DNA of 46,167 nt from Azonexus sp. (lineage in GTDB: Bacteria; Pseudomonadota; Gammaproteobacteria; Burkholderiales; Rhodocyclaceae): positions 1 to 46,167 of the forward strand of contig JAUYEI010000077.1 of the NCBI GenBank assembly GCA_030691385.1. Reading direction: 5' to 3'. The notes beneath the pieces are model-generated. The model did no database searches, was not told where the DNA came from, and saw nothing but the letters and a program-made list of their open reading frames with translations. Shown here piece after piece: positions 16,722 through 25,419 of the stretch (its first letter is position 1; each line of letters opens with the position of its first letter). The position numbers were made by a program, and so were the translations under genes.

Positions 16722-17645
16722 ATGGATATTTTCCTCCAGCAGATCATCAACGGTCTCGTCCAGGGCAGCATCTACGCGCTTGTCGCGCTGGGCTACACGA
16801 TGGTCTACGGGATCATGGGGCTGATCAACTTCGCGCACGGCGAGGTGGTGATGATCGGTACGCTGGTGACGATCACGGTGGCCGGTTCGCTGATCAAGGC
16901 CGGCATGCCGGTGGCGGTGGCGGGTCTGGCAGGGCTCATGGCGGCGGTGCTGGTTTGCATGGCGCTCGGCTGGGCGTTGGAGCGTGTCGCTTACCGGCCC
17001 CTGCGCAACGCGCCGCGGCTCACGCCGCTGATCACCGCAATCGGCATGTCCATCGTCCTGCAAAATCTGGCCATGATGATCTGGGGACGGAACTACATGA
17101 CCTTCCCTTCGCTGTTGCCGAAAGTGGATTTCGAGTTCGCCGGGGCCAATTTCACGATGATCCAGGTCATCATCGTCCTCGTTTCGGCGGCGACCATGGG
17201 CGGCCTGCTGCTCCTCGTCTATCGCACCAAGCTCGGCATGGCCATGCGTGCCACGGCGCAGAACCCGGCGGTGGCCAGCCTGATGGGCGTCAATATCAAT
17301 CGCGTCATCGCTGCTGCCTTCGTCATCGGCTCGGCGCTCGGTGCGCTGGCCGGCGTCATGGTCGGCACCTATTACGAAATCGCCCACTACCAGATGGGTT
17401 TCATGCTCGGCCTCAAGGCCTTCACGGCGGCCGTGCTCGGCGGCATCGGCAATCTGGCCGGGGCCATGTTGGGCGGTATTCTGCTCGGTATCATCGAGGC
17501 GCTCGGGGCGGGCTACATCGGCGACCTGACGGGGGGATTCCTGGGTAGCCACTATCAGGACATCTTCGCTTTCGTCGTGCTCATCGTCGTCCTCATGTTC
17601 AAGCCGTCCGGATTGTTCGGTGAAAAGACGGGGGATCGGGCATGA
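16722..17645 (+). CDS. livH: Branched-chain amino acid ABC transporter permease LivH
   Basis: A 307-residue inner-membrane permease of the LivH type, about eight hydrophobic segments. The N-terminus shows the family signature (FLQQIINGLVQGSIYALVAL, GYTMVYGIMGLINFAHGEVV). The cytoplasmic coupling loop lies near MRATAQNPAVASLMGVN. It pairs with LivM to form the channel. The stop overlaps the livM start (ATGA), so translation is coupled. The gene is separated from livJ by a GNRA-loop hairpin. Confidence 0.95.
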   Translation: MDIFLQQIINGLVQGSIYALVALGYTMVYGIMGLINFAHGEVVMIGTLVTITVAGSLIKAGMPVAVAGLAGLMAAVLVCMALGWALERVAYRPLRNAPRLTPLITAIGMSIVLQNLAMMIWGRNYMTFPSLLPKVDFEFAGANFTMIQVIIVLVSAATMGGLLLLVYRTKLGMAMRATAQNPAVASLMGVNINRVIAAAFVIGSALGALAGVMVGTYYEIAHYQMGFMLGLKAFTAAVLGGIGNLAGAMLGGILLGIIEALGAGYIGDLTGGFLGSHYQDIFAFVVLIVVLMFKPSGLFGEKTGDRA

Positions 17646-17677
17646 ATTTTGGCCGTTTTTTCCGGTCGACCGTGGGA
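17641..17677 (+). repeat. 37-bp dispersed motif, copy D (covers the livM start)
   Basis: CATGAATTTTGGCC, T tract, CCGGTCGACCGTGGGA. The livM start codon is inside the motif (bases 2-4), so the first residues of LivM (MNFGRFFRSTVG) are encoded by the repeat. Confidence 0.88.
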
Positions 17678-18703
17678 ATCGGGCTCACCGCCGCGTTTCT
17701 GGTCGCCTTGCCCTTCATCGCCGCGACGGGTGGTCAGGCCTGGGTGCGCATCCTCGATTTCGCCATCCTCTACGTTTTCCTGGCGCTCGGCCTCAACATC
17801 GTCGTCGGCCTGGCCGGTCTGCTCGACCTCGGTTACATCGCCTTCTATGCCGTCGGCGCCTACACCTGGGCCTTGCTGGCGAGTCCTCACTTCGGGCTGC
17901 ACTGGCCGATCTGGGCGATCCTGCCGATCGCTGCCGGGCTGGCCTGTTTTGCCGGCGTGCTGCTCGGCTCGCCGACGCTCAAGCTGCGCGGCGACTATCT
18001 GGCCATCGTGACCCTCGGTTTCGGCGAGATCGTCCGCATTTTTCTCAATAACCTCAATGCGCCGATCAATGTCACCAACGGGCCGCAGGGCATTACGCTG
18101 ATCGATCCGGTCAGCTTCGGCGCCTTCAAGTTCTCGGGGACGACGCAGATTTTCGGTGTCGCGCTGAGCGGGCCGCAGAAGTATTACTTCCTGCTCGTCG
18201 CGCTGGCCATTCTCGTCATCATCATCAACATCCGCCTGCAGAATTCGCGCATCGGCCGCGCCTGGCAGGCCATCCGCGAGGATGAAATCGCCGCCAAGGC
18301 AATCGGCATCAACACGCGCAATCTCAAGCTGCTGGCCTTCGCCATGGGCGCCAGCTTCGGTGGCGTGGCCGGCGGGATTTTCTCGGCCATGCAGGGTTTC
18401 GTCTCGCCGGAAAGTTTCTCGCTGCTCGAATCGATCATGATTCTCGCCATGGTCGTGCTCGGCGGCATGGGCCACATTCCCGGCGTCATCCTCGGCGCCG
18501 TGCTGCTCACGGTGCTGCCGGAAGTCCTGCGCTACGGCGTCGGGCCGCTGCAGATGGCCGTCTTCGGCAAGATGCTGGTCGATCCGGAAAGCCTGCGCAT
18601 GCTGGTTTTCGGACTGGCCCTGGTCCTCGTCATGCGCTTCAAGCCGGCCGGCCTGTGGCCCTCGCCGGAACGCCAGCGCGAATTGCAGGAGACCGGCAAA
18701 TGA
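17642..18703 (+). CDS. livM: Branched-chain amino acid ABC transporter permease LivM
   Basis: A 353-residue permease, partner of LivH. Hydrophobic helices run across the protein; the family block YVFLALGLNIVVGLAGLLDL followed by GYIAFYAVGAYTWALL is at about 43-80, and the coupling loop is RAWQAIREDEIAAKAIGIN (about 203-221). It ends with the usual cytoplasmic tail (FKPAGLWPSPERQREL). The first 12 residues come from the 37-bp dispersed motif, so the N-terminal tail has probably been reshaped by it. The start overlaps livH and the stop overlaps livG, both as ATGA. Confidence 0.95.
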   Translation: MNFGRFFRSTVGIGLTAAFLVALPFIAATGGQAWVRILDFAILYVFLALGLNIVVGLAGLLDLGYIAFYAVGAYTWALLASPHFGLHWPIWAILPIAAGLACFAGVLLGSPTLKLRGDYLAIVTLGFGEIVRIFLNNLNAPINVTNGPQGITLIDPVSFGAFKFSGTTQIFGVALSGPQKYYFLLVALAILVIIINIRLQNSRIGRAWQAIREDEIAAKAIGINTRNLKLLAFAMGASFGGVAGGIFSAMQGFVSPESFSLLESIMILAMVVLGGMGHIPGVILGAVLLTVLPEVLRYGVGPLQMAVFGKMLVDPESLRMLVFGLALVLVMRFKPAGLWPSPERQRELQETGK

Positions 18704-19473
18704 GCGCGAATTTGCCAGAACCGCTGCTCGAAGCGAAAGCCGTCGCCAAGCACTTCGGCGGCGTCAAGGCGCTGCGCGATGTCTCGCTGAGTATCAATCA
18801 CGGCGAAATCTACGGCCTGATCGGCCCCAACGGTGCCGGCAAGACGACTTTCTTCAATTGCATGACCGGGCTCTATGTGCCGGATGGCGGCGGTTTCACC
18901 TTCGCCGGCGCGCCGCTCATTGCCGATGCGCCGGACAAGGCAGCGGCGCGCGGCATCGCCCGCACTTTCCAGAATATCCGGCTGTTCGGCAACATGACGG
19001 CGCTCGAAAACGTCATGGTCGGCCGCCACGTGCGGACGAAAGCCGGCGTCCTCGGCGCGATGTTCCAGAATCCAGCGACGAAAGCCGAAGAGGCGGCCAT
19101 TCGGCAAAAAGCCATCGACCTGCTGCACTACGTCCGCATCGAGGAACGGGCCGACGACCTGGCCCGCAACCTGTCCTACGGCGACCAGCGCCGGCTCGAA
19201 ATCGCCCGCGCCCTGGCCACCGAGCCCAAGCTGCTTTGCCTCGACGAGCCGGCCGCCGGCATGAATGCCACCGAAACCGAACAACTGCGCGAGCTGATCG
19301 ACGGCATTCGCTGTGACGGCACGACCATCCTGCTCATCGAACACGACGTCAAGCTGGTCATGGGACTGTGCGACCGCGTCGCCGTGCTCGACTACGGCGC
19401 GCTGGTCATCGAGGATGTGCCGGCTGTCGTGCAGAAAGATCAACGTGTCATAGAGGCTTACCTGGGTGCTTGA
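18700..19473 (+). CDS. livG: Branched-chain amino acid ABC transporter ATPase LivG
   Basis: A 257-residue ATP-binding subunit. Walker A GPNGAGKTT lies at about 45-53, a Q-loop at ARTFQNIRLF, the signature NLSYGDQRRLEIARAL, and Walker B KLLCLDEPAAGMN. The C-terminal motif DVPAVVQKDQRVIEAYLG is the LivG-type tail. The start was set at 18700, overlapping the livM stop, instead of an upstream frame inside livM. It overlaps livF by 8 bases. It forms a heterodimer with LivF on the LivHM channel. Confidence 0.95.
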   Translation: MSANLPEPLLEAKAVAKHFGGVKALRDVSLSINHGEIYGLIGPNGAGKTTFFNCMTGLYVPDGGGFTFAGAPLIADAPDKAAARGIARTFQNIRLFGNMTALENVMVGRHVRTKAGVLGAMFQNPATKAEEAAIRQKAIDLLHYVRIEERADDLARNLSYGDQRRLEIARALATEPKLLCLDEPAAGMNATETEQLRELIDGIRCDGTTILLIEHDVKLVMGLCDRVAVLDYGALVIEDVPAVVQKDQRVIEAYLGA

Positions 19474-20170
19474 AGTAACCGGACTCCACGTCGCCTACGG
19501 CGGCATCCAGGCGGTGCGCAGCATCACCTTTCACGTCAAGGAAGGCGAAACCGTGGCGCTGATCGGGGCCAACGGCGCCGGCAAGACGAGCACGCTCAAG
19601 GCGATTTCGCGGGTGCTCGACGCCGTCGGCGGCGACGTTCATTTCTGCGGCGAAGACATCACCCGCCTCGCCCCGCATCACGTCATCCGCAAGGGCATCG
19701 CGCTGGTGCCCGAAGGGCGCGGCGTCTTTCCCCGGCTGACCGTGCTCGAAAACCTGCACATGGGCGCCTTCATCAGGAATGCTGCGGTCGACGTCGAAAA
19801 AGACCTGAAAATGGTCTACAACTACTTTCCCCGCCTCAAGGAGCGGGAAAGCCAGCTCGCCGGCACGCTCTCCGGCGGCGAACAGCAGATGCTGGCCATC
19901 GGCCGTGCCCTGATGAGCCGGCCCAAGATGCTGCTGCTTGACGAACCGTCGATGGGCCTGGCGCCGATCATGGTCCAGAAAATATTCGAAGTCGTCCGCG
20001 CCGTGGCGGCCGATGGCATGACCATCCTGCTCATCGAGCAGAACGCCCGGCTGGCCCTGCAATCCAGCCAGCGCGGCTATGTCATGGAAAGCGGCGAAAT
20101 CACGCTGAACGGTGAGTCGGCGATGCTGCTCGACGACCCCAAAGTCCGTGCCGCCTACCTCGGCGAGTAA
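19466..20170 (+). CDS. livF: Branched-chain amino acid ABC transporter ATPase LivF
   Basis: A 234-residue ATP-binding subunit starting at GTG 19466. Walker A GANGAGKTS lies at about 33-41, followed by the LivF-type segment GIALVPEGRGVFPRLTVLEN, signature TLSGGEQQMLAIGRAL and Walker B MLLLDEPSMGLAP. It is the last gene of the five-gene liv operon; the rlmA start follows its stop by only 3 bases, so read-through into rlmA is likely. Confidence 0.95.
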   Translation: MLEVTGLHVAYGGIQAVRSITFHVKEGETVALIGANGAGKTSTLKAISRVLDAVGGDVHFCGEDITRLAPHHVIRKGIALVPEGRGVFPRLTVLENLHMGAFIRNAAVDVEKDLKMVYNYFPRLKERESQLAGTLSGGEQQMLAIGRALMSRPKMLLLDEPSMGLAPIMVQKIFEVVRAVAADGMTILLIEQNARLALQSSQRGYVMESGEITLNGESAMLLDDPKVRAAYLGE

Positions 20171-20173
20171 GTC

Positions 20174-21019
20174 GTGAGCATCGTCCCCTTTCAGGCGCTG
20201 GCCTGCCCGTTCGACGGCGCGCCCTTGCATTGCCACGGTTCGAGCTGGCGCTGCGTCGCCGGCCACAGTTTCGACATTGCTGCCCACGGGTACGCCAACC
20301 TCCTGCCTGTCCAGCAAAAGCGCTCGCGTGACCCGGGCGACAGCAAGGAAATGGTTGCCGCCCGCCGGCGTTTCCTCAATGCCGGGTATTACGAGCCGAT
20401 TGCTGCGGCGGTCAGCCGGGCGGTGCTGACCGAACTGCCCGCCGGGGCGACGATCAGTTGCCTCGATGCCGGTTGTGGCGAAGGCTACTACCTGCGTCAG
20501 TTTGCTGCGGCTGCGCGCGATGGACAAACGCTGGCCTTGCTCGGGCTGGACATCTCGAAGTGGGCGGTGCTTGCCGCCGCCAAGCAGGACAAACGGCCCA
20601 ACTGGCTGGTCGGCAGCAACGCCAATCTGCCGGTGCTGCCGGCAAGGCTCGATCTTGTGCTGTGCCTGTTCGGCTTCCCTGTCTATGCCGAGTTTGCCCG
20701 TGTGCTCAAGTCGGACGGTGTGCTGCTGCAGGTCGATGCCGGGCCGGATCATTTGCGCGAGTTGCGCGAAATCATCTATCCCGCGCTCAAGCCCGAACGT
20801 CCCGCCGAGACGCAGGTGCCGGCCGGTTTTTGCCGCCTGTCGACGGAAACGGTCCGCTTTCTCCTGACCATCGACGGCGCCGAGCAGATCGCCGACCTGC
20901 TCGCCATGACGCCGCATCTCTACCGGGCCAGCGCCGAGGGGCGGGCGCGGGCGGCGGCGCTGACGGCGCTGGTGGTGACGGTGGATGTCCGCCTGACGCG
21001 TTTCGGGCGCGAGGTTTGA
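20174..21019 (+). CDS. rlmA: 23S rRNA (guanine-N1)-methyltransferase RlmA-like
   Basis: A 281-residue protein with the RlmA layout. The N-terminal zinc ribbon is ALACPFDGAPL...CVAGHSFDIAAHGYANLL, with zinc ligands in CPFD, the CHG/WRC pair and GH. The SAM motif is CLDAGCGEGYYLRQF (about 97-111), and LDISKWAVLAAAKQ follows. RlmA methylates a G in helix 35 of 23S rRNA (position 745 or 748 by lineage). It starts with GTG three bases after livF. A quite short form relative to some members, but all motifs are there. Confidence 0.88.
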   Translation: MSIVPFQALACPFDGAPLHCHGSSWRCVAGHSFDIAAHGYANLLPVQQKRSRDPGDSKEMVAARRRFLNAGYYEPIAAAVSRAVLTELPAGATISCLDAGCGEGYYLRQFAAAARDGQTLALLGLDISKWAVLAAAKQDKRPNWLVGSNANLPVLPARLDLVLCLFGFPVYAEFARVLKSDGVLLQVDAGPDHLRELREIIYPALKPERPAETQVPAGFCRLSTETVRFLLTIDGAEQIADLLAMTPHLYRASAEGRARAAALTALVVTVDVRLTRFGREV

Positions 21020-21124
21020 TCGTTTCCTGCGCCTGAAGCAGCAGCGCTTTTTCGGTTGCATCAAACGATTTGCCGGGCGGACGGGTGACAATGCCCGACA
21101 TTGCCTTTTACCGGATTGCCCGCC

Positions 21125-21757
21125 ATGACCTTTCGCCACTCTCTCACAGCGCTGGCCGCCCTGTTGCTCTCCGCCGCCCTTCAGGCCGACGAGGCCAAGC
21201 CGGTCGATAACACGCCAAAAATGGCCTACGGACTCATGATGAAGCAGGGCGACCGGCTGATATTTACACCCTGCCGCGACCGCAGCTACGCCAATGTCGA
21301 AGACGTCTCGGCCGATGGCAGCGTGACGAAAATACTGAACAGCGTCGGACTCGATGCCGGCAAGCGGCTTTACGTCGAACTGCTCGGCGTGCTCGACAGC
21401 GGCAGGCTGAAAGCCTCGGCCTTCAACATGGCGCGCGTCGAAGGGCGATGCCAGATGCCGGGTGGCAAGGAAGAGTCGTGGCGCGCCGCCGGCAACGATC
21501 CGGCCTGGGCGCTGCTCGCCGGTGGCGAGCATGTCCGCCTGCAGCGCTACGGCAAACCCGAGGTCGTGCTGCCCTACGCGGAATTCCGGACGGAAGGCAG
21601 TCTGAGCAGTTACGAAGGCAGCGCCGACAACAACAAACTGGCCGTACGCCTCGAAAAGACCATTTGTCGCGATGCCCAGGCGAACGGTGCCTTCGCGTGG
21701 ACGGCCTCGGTCGATCTGAACGGCCAGGTGCTCAAGGGCTGCGCCTGGCAGCGCTGA
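21125..21757 (+). CDS. Exported protein of the COG3650-like type, function unknown
   Basis: A 210-residue secreted protein. Signal peptide about 1-22 (LTALAALLLSAALQA). The C-terminal part (YEGSADNNKLAVRLEKTICR, then FAWTASVDLNGQVLKGCAWQ) resembles conserved ends of COG3650 envelope proteins, with C205 and other cysteines likely paired. No catalytic motif is visible. I chose the ATG at 21125; the frame extends to a TTG at 21101 but the signal peptide begins at 21125. The 37-bp motif copy E follows the stop by 10 bases. Confidence 0.6.
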   Translation: MTFRHSLTALAALLLSAALQADEAKPVDNTPKMAYGLMMKQGDRLIFTPCRDRSYANVEDVSADGSVTKILNSVGLDAGKRLYVELLGVLDSGRLKASAFNMARVEGRCQMPGGKEESWRAAGNDPAWALLAGGEHVRLQRYGKPEVVLPYAEFRTEGSLSSYEGSADNNKLAVRLEKTICRDAQANGAFAWTASVDLNGQVLKGCAWQR

Positions 21758-21767
21758 TCCTGGCCAT

Positions 21768-21804
21768 TCCCACGGTCAACCGGAAAAAACGGCCAAAATT
21801 GAAA
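21768..21804 (-). repeat. 37-bp dispersed motif, copy E (best consensus)
   Basis: On the minus strand TTTCAATTTTGGCC, GTTTTTT, CCGGTTGACCGTGGGA: the copy that matches the consensus everywhere. It lies between convergent genes, in a terminator-like position, but without a strong hairpin. Confidence 0.92.
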
Positions 21805-21817
21805 TTCTCCTGGCGAC

Positions 21818-22831
21818 TCAAGTCGTCGAAAAGGTGAAGGCGTCGGCGAAGAATTCTTCTTCCGGCATGCCTTGTGCCATGAAATCGCGTTTGGTCGCGT
21901 CGATCATCACCGGCGCTCCGCAGGCATAGACCTGATAGCCGGAAAGATCGGGGAAGTCGGCCAGTACGGCCGCATGCACGAAGCCGCTGCGGCCGTTCCA
22001 GTCGTCGCCAGCCGCCGGCTCCGAGAGCACCGGGATGTAGGTAATGTTGGCGTGGTCGGCCGCCCATTTTTCCGGCAGCGCGTTCTGGTACAGATCGACG
22101 CGCGCCTTGGCACCCCAGTAGATGAACATCGGGCGCTCGCAGTTTTCGGCGATGGCGTGCTCGACGATGGCCTTGATCGGCGCGAAACCGGTGCCGCCGG
22201 CGAGCAGGATGATCGGCTTGGTCGACTCCTCGCGCAGGTAGAAAGTGCCGTGCGGGCCGTTGAAACGCAGGATGTCGCGGACCTTCATGGTCGAGAAAAC
22301 CTGTTCGGTGAACAAGCCACCCGGCACATGGCGAATATGCAGTTGCAGCACCGCATCGTCGTGCGGCGCGTTGGCCAGCGAGTAGCTGCGCTTCCTGCCG
22401 TCCTTGAGCAGGATGTCGATGTACTGGCCGGCCCAGAACTGCAGGCGTTCGTTGGCCGGCAGGCGCAGGTGGATGTCGATGACATCGGGCGCCAGTTTTT
22501 CGAGCTTCTCGATGCGCGAGGGCAGGGTCTTGACCGGAATGTCGCTGGCCGAACCGAGCTGCTTGCACTCGATGACCAGATCGGACTCGGCGCTGGCGCA
22601 GCAGTAAAGCGTCTGGCCGGCGGCTTTTTCGTCGTCGGTCAGCGCGTGCGGCTGGGCCTTGCCGTGGTCGACCGATCCACTGACGACTTTTCCCTTGCAG
22701 GCGCCGCAGGCACCATCCTTGCAACCGTAGGGCAGGGTCAGGCCCTGACGCAGCGCGGCGTCGAGCAGGGTCTCGCCGGCTTCGGCGCTGAACTGGCGGC
22801 CGCTCGGCAGGACAGTGATCTGGTAGCTCAT
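21818..22831 (-). CDS. 2Fe-2S/FAD oxidoreductase, CDP-6-deoxy-delta-3,4-glucoseen reductase-like
   Basis: A 337-residue NAD(P)H-dependent electron-transfer protein. The N-terminal plant-type ferredoxin domain has C37, C42, C45 (CKDGACGAC) and C77 or C78. The FAD domain follows (FWAGQYIDILL, then RKRSYSLANAP). The NAD domain has ILLAGGTGFAPIKAIVEHA and ends with VYACGAPVMIDATKRDF. Members are commonly named CDP-6-deoxy-delta-3,4-glucoseen reductase, but in betaproteobacteria they often lack sugar-biosynthesis neighbours, as here, so the true partner is uncertain. I used the ATG at 22831 with GGGGA upstream. Divergent from the SDR gene at 22865. Confidence 0.85.
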   Translation of the reverse strand: MSYQITVLPSGRQFSAEAGETLLDAALRQGLTLPYGCKDGACGACKGKVVSGSVDHGKAQPHALTDDEKAAGQTLYCCASAESDLVIECKQLGSASDIPVKTLPSRIEKLEKLAPDVIDIHLRLPANERLQFWAGQYIDILLKDGRKRSYSLANAPHDDAVLQLHIRHVPGGLFTEQVFSTMKVRDILRFNGPHGTFYLREESTKPIILLAGGTGFAPIKAIVEHAIAENCERPMFIYWGAKARVDLYQNALPEKWAADHANITYIPVLSEPAAGDDWNGRSGFVHAAVLADFPDLSGYQVYACGAPVMIDATKRDFMAQGMPEEEFFADAFTFSTT

Positions 22832-22864
22832 AAAATCCCCTTGGTCGTCGGCTACAATGCCGGC

Positions 22865-23755
22865 GTGCAAAAAATCCTGATTGTCGGCAGCGGGGACGTT
22901 GCCCGCCGCATCCTCTCCCGCATTGTCCCCAATGCTCGCGTCTATGCCCTGCTGCGCAATGCCAGTCGGGCGGCCGAATGGCGCGAAGCGGGGGCGCTGC
23001 CGGTGCTGGCCGATCTCGACGACCGGGGCAGCCTGCAACGCATCGCCGGACTCGCCGACTACGTCTTGCATCTGGCGCCACCGCCCGGCGAAGGCCGTCA
23101 CGACACGCGTACCCGCAACCTGCTGGCCGCCTTGGGCAAGAGCAAAAGTCTACCACGGCGTCTCGTTTACGTAAGCACGACGGGGGTTTATGGCGACTGT
23201 GGCGGAGCGCAGATCGACGAAACGCGCCGCCTCAATCCGGAGAGTTCGCGGGCCGGCCGGCGCGCCGATGCCGAACGCTGCCTGCGCCAATGGGGCGAGC
23301 GGAGCGGTGTCAAAGTCTCCATCCTGCGCGCCCCGGGCATCTACGCCGCCGACCGCCTGCCCATCGAGCGCCTGAACAAGGCCCTTCCAGCGCTCTGCGC
23401 GGCCGATGACGGTTACACCAACCACATCCACGCCGACGACCTCGCTGCCGCCTGCATCGCCGCGTTGCGTCATGGCGGCGCCAACCGCGTCTACAATGTC
23501 GTCGATGATTCCGACCTGAAGATGGCCGAGTATTTCGACCGCGTCGCCGATGCCTTCGCGTTGCCGCGCCCGCCGCGCATTTCGCGGGAGGAAGCGGCGA
23601 GAACCTTGTCGCCGGTGCAGATGTCCTTCATGCGTGAATCGCGGCGTATTGGCAACAAGCGCCTGAAAACAGAATTAAAACTGCGTCTTGCATATCCGAC
23701 AGTTGATGTCGGGATAGCCGATTCGCTCGCAAGGAGAAACGCATGCTCGTCGTAA
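22865..23755 (+). CDS. SDR-family NAD(P)-dependent epimerase/reductase-like protein (YeeZ-like)
   Basis: A 296-residue atypical SDR starting at GTG 22865. Rossmann motif ILIVGSGDVARRI near the N-terminus, then LADYVLHLAPPPGEG, RRLVYVSTTGVYGDCGG with the conserved S-T-Y region, and ILRAPGIYAADRLPIERL. The canonical YxxxK is not clear, as in the YeeZ/extended atypical group. Substrate unknown. The 3' end overlaps the HemJ-like gene by 13 bases, suggesting co-transcription. Confidence 0.78.
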   Translation: MQKILIVGSGDVARRILSRIVPNARVYALLRNASRAAEWREAGALPVLADLDDRGSLQRIAGLADYVLHLAPPPGEGRHDTRTRNLLAALGKSKSLPRRLVYVSTTGVYGDCGGAQIDETRRLNPESSRAGRRADAERCLRQWGERSGVKVSILRAPGIYAADRLPIERLNKALPALCAADDGYTNHIHADDLAAACIAALRHGGANRVYNVVDDSDLKMAEYFDRVADAFALPRPPRISREEAARTLSPVQMSFMRESRRIGNKRLKTELKLRLAYPTVDVGIADSLARRNACSS

Positions 23756-24159
23756 AGACTCTGCATATCTGGATGGTCATTTCGTGGTTCGCCGGCCTGT
23801 TTTATCTGCCGCGCATTTTTGTCAATCTGGCCATGGTGCCAGCCGACAGCATCGCCGAGCGCGACCGTCTGCTGCTCATGGCCGGCAAGCTGTACAAGTT
23901 CATGACGCCGCTCGGCGTATTGGCCGTGCTGACCGGTTTGTGGCTGTGGTTCGGCTACGGCTTCACCGGCGGCTGGCTGCATGCCAAGACCACGCTGGTC
24001 GCCGTCCTCGCCCTCTACCACTGGCATTGCGGCCGGGTGCTCAAGCAGTTCCAGGGCGGCGGCAACAAGAAAACCCACATCTGGTACCGTTTTTATAACG
24101 AACTGCCGGTGATCGTCCTGCTCATCGTCCTCTTCCTCGTCGTCCTCAAGCCCTTCTGA
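23743..24159 (+). CDS. hemJ: HemJ/CopD-like membrane protein (probable protoporphyrinogen IX oxidase)
   Basis: A 138-residue integral membrane protein with four helices. KTLHIWMVISWFAGLFYLPR matches the N-terminal signature of HemJ (UPF0093), including the conserved His and Arg. KLYKFMTPLGVLAVLTGLWL is the second block, and the protein ends in VLKPF, as is typical. HemJ oxidises protoporphyrinogen IX to protoporphyrin IX in haem synthesis. CopD-family naming is also used for such proteins. Its start overlaps the SDR gene and it abuts the rlmL-like gene. Confidence 0.8.
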   Translation: MLVVKTLHIWMVISWFAGLFYLPRIFVNLAMVPADSIAERDRLLLMAGKLYKFMTPLGVLAVLTGLWLWFGYGFTGGWLHAKTTLVAVLALYHWHCGRVLKQFQGGGNKKTHIWYRFYNELPVIVLLIVLFLVVLKPF

Positions 24160-24160
24160 C

Positions 24161-25303
24161 ATGAACACCTATTTCGCAATCTGCCCGCGCGGGCTGGAAG
24201 AACATCTGCTCGAGGAGCTTCGTGGCGTCGGCGGCGAAGACCTGCGGACGACGCACGGTGGCGTATTTTTCACCGGCGACTGGTCGGTCTGCTACCGCGC
24301 CAACCTCGAATCCCGGCTGGCCACCCGCATCCTCTGGCACATCGTCAAGGGGCCGTACCAGAAGGAAGAAGACATCTACCGACTGGCCGTCCGCCAGTTG
24401 TGGCCGAACCATTTCGACGTGACGCGCACCATGCGCGTCGTGACGACGGCGATCAAGTGCCCGCTCAAATCGCTCGATTTCGTCACGCTGCGCGTCAAGG
24501 ATGCCGTCTGCGACCGCTTCCGCGAGGACCGCGGCGACCGGCCGAACATCGAGACGCGTAATCCGGATGTCAGCATCCATGTCTTCCTCTCCGAAAACGA
24601 GTGCACGCTGTACCTCGATACCTCCGGTCAGCCGCTGTGGCAGCGCGGTTTCCGCAAGGCCAGTGTCGACGCACCGCTCAAGGAAAACCTGGCGGCCGGC
24701 ATCCTGAAAATCACCGGCTGGCAGCCCGGTACGCCGCTGGTCGACCCGATGTGCGGCAGCGGCACCTTCCTGCTCGAAGCTGTGCAGATGGCGCTCGACC
24801 GGGCTCCTGGTCTCGATCGCGGTTTCGCCTTCGAGATGCTGCGCAATTTCGAGGCGCTCAACTGGGCGAACATCCGTCAGGCCGCCGAAGCCCGCGTCAA
24901 GCCGGCCGAACCGATGGACATCCGCGGCTACGACATCGACGACAAGGCTGTGCGCGCCACCCGGCGCAACCTGCAGGAGGCCGGTTTTGGCGGCGTTGTC
25001 ACGGTCGACCTGGGAGATCTGCTCGAAACGCAGCCGCTGACCGATCACGGCATTCTCGTCACCAACCCGCCCTACGGCGAACGGATCGGCGAGCAGGACG
25101 AGCTGGCCGCCTTCTACCCGGAACTCGGCTCGGCCCTCAAAAAACACTGGGCGGGTTGGAACTGCTTTTTCTTCACAGCCGACCTGCGTTTGCCTAAACT
25201 GGTCGGGCTCAAGCCGAGCCGCAAGACGCCGCTGTTCAACGGCCCGCTCGAGTGCAGGCTGTTTGAAATCCGCATGGTCGCCGGCAGCAATCGCAAGGCA
25301 TAG
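24161..25303 (+). CDS. rlmL: THUMP-domain RNA methyltransferase, RlmL-type
   Basis: A 380-residue class I SAM-dependent RNA methyltransferase. The N-terminal ferredoxin-like/THUMP part (CPRGLEEHLLEEL through about residue 150) binds RNA. The catalytic part has LVDPMCGSGTFLLEAVQMA (about 193-211), DIRGYDIDDKAVRATRRNL and the catalytic NPPYGERIG. This matches the RlmL half (23S rRNA m2G2445) of the two-domain E. coli RlmKL; the RlmK half is absent, as is normal in this lineage. It begins one base after the HemJ stop. Confidence 0.87.
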   Translation: MNTYFAICPRGLEEHLLEELRGVGGEDLRTTHGGVFFTGDWSVCYRANLESRLATRILWHIVKGPYQKEEDIYRLAVRQLWPNHFDVTRTMRVVTTAIKCPLKSLDFVTLRVKDAVCDRFREDRGDRPNIETRNPDVSIHVFLSENECTLYLDTSGQPLWQRGFRKASVDAPLKENLAAGILKITGWQPGTPLVDPMCGSGTFLLEAVQMALDRAPGLDRGFAFEMLRNFEALNWANIRQAAEARVKPAEPMDIRGYDIDDKAVRATRRNLQEAGFGGVVTVDLGDLLETQPLTDHGILVTNPPYGERIGEQDELAAFYPELGSALKKHWAGWNCFFFTADLRLPKLVGLKPSRKTPLFNGPLECRLFEIRMVAGSNRKA

Positions 25304-25419
25304 GCCAGGCATCGTTTCTGCAATGCAACAGGCATGGAGTTTTGATCTCGGTCAGCATATCGGTCTGACCGCCATGCGAGGATTGTCGTTTCGTAATTAA
25401 TAATTTCAGGAGATAGCGC

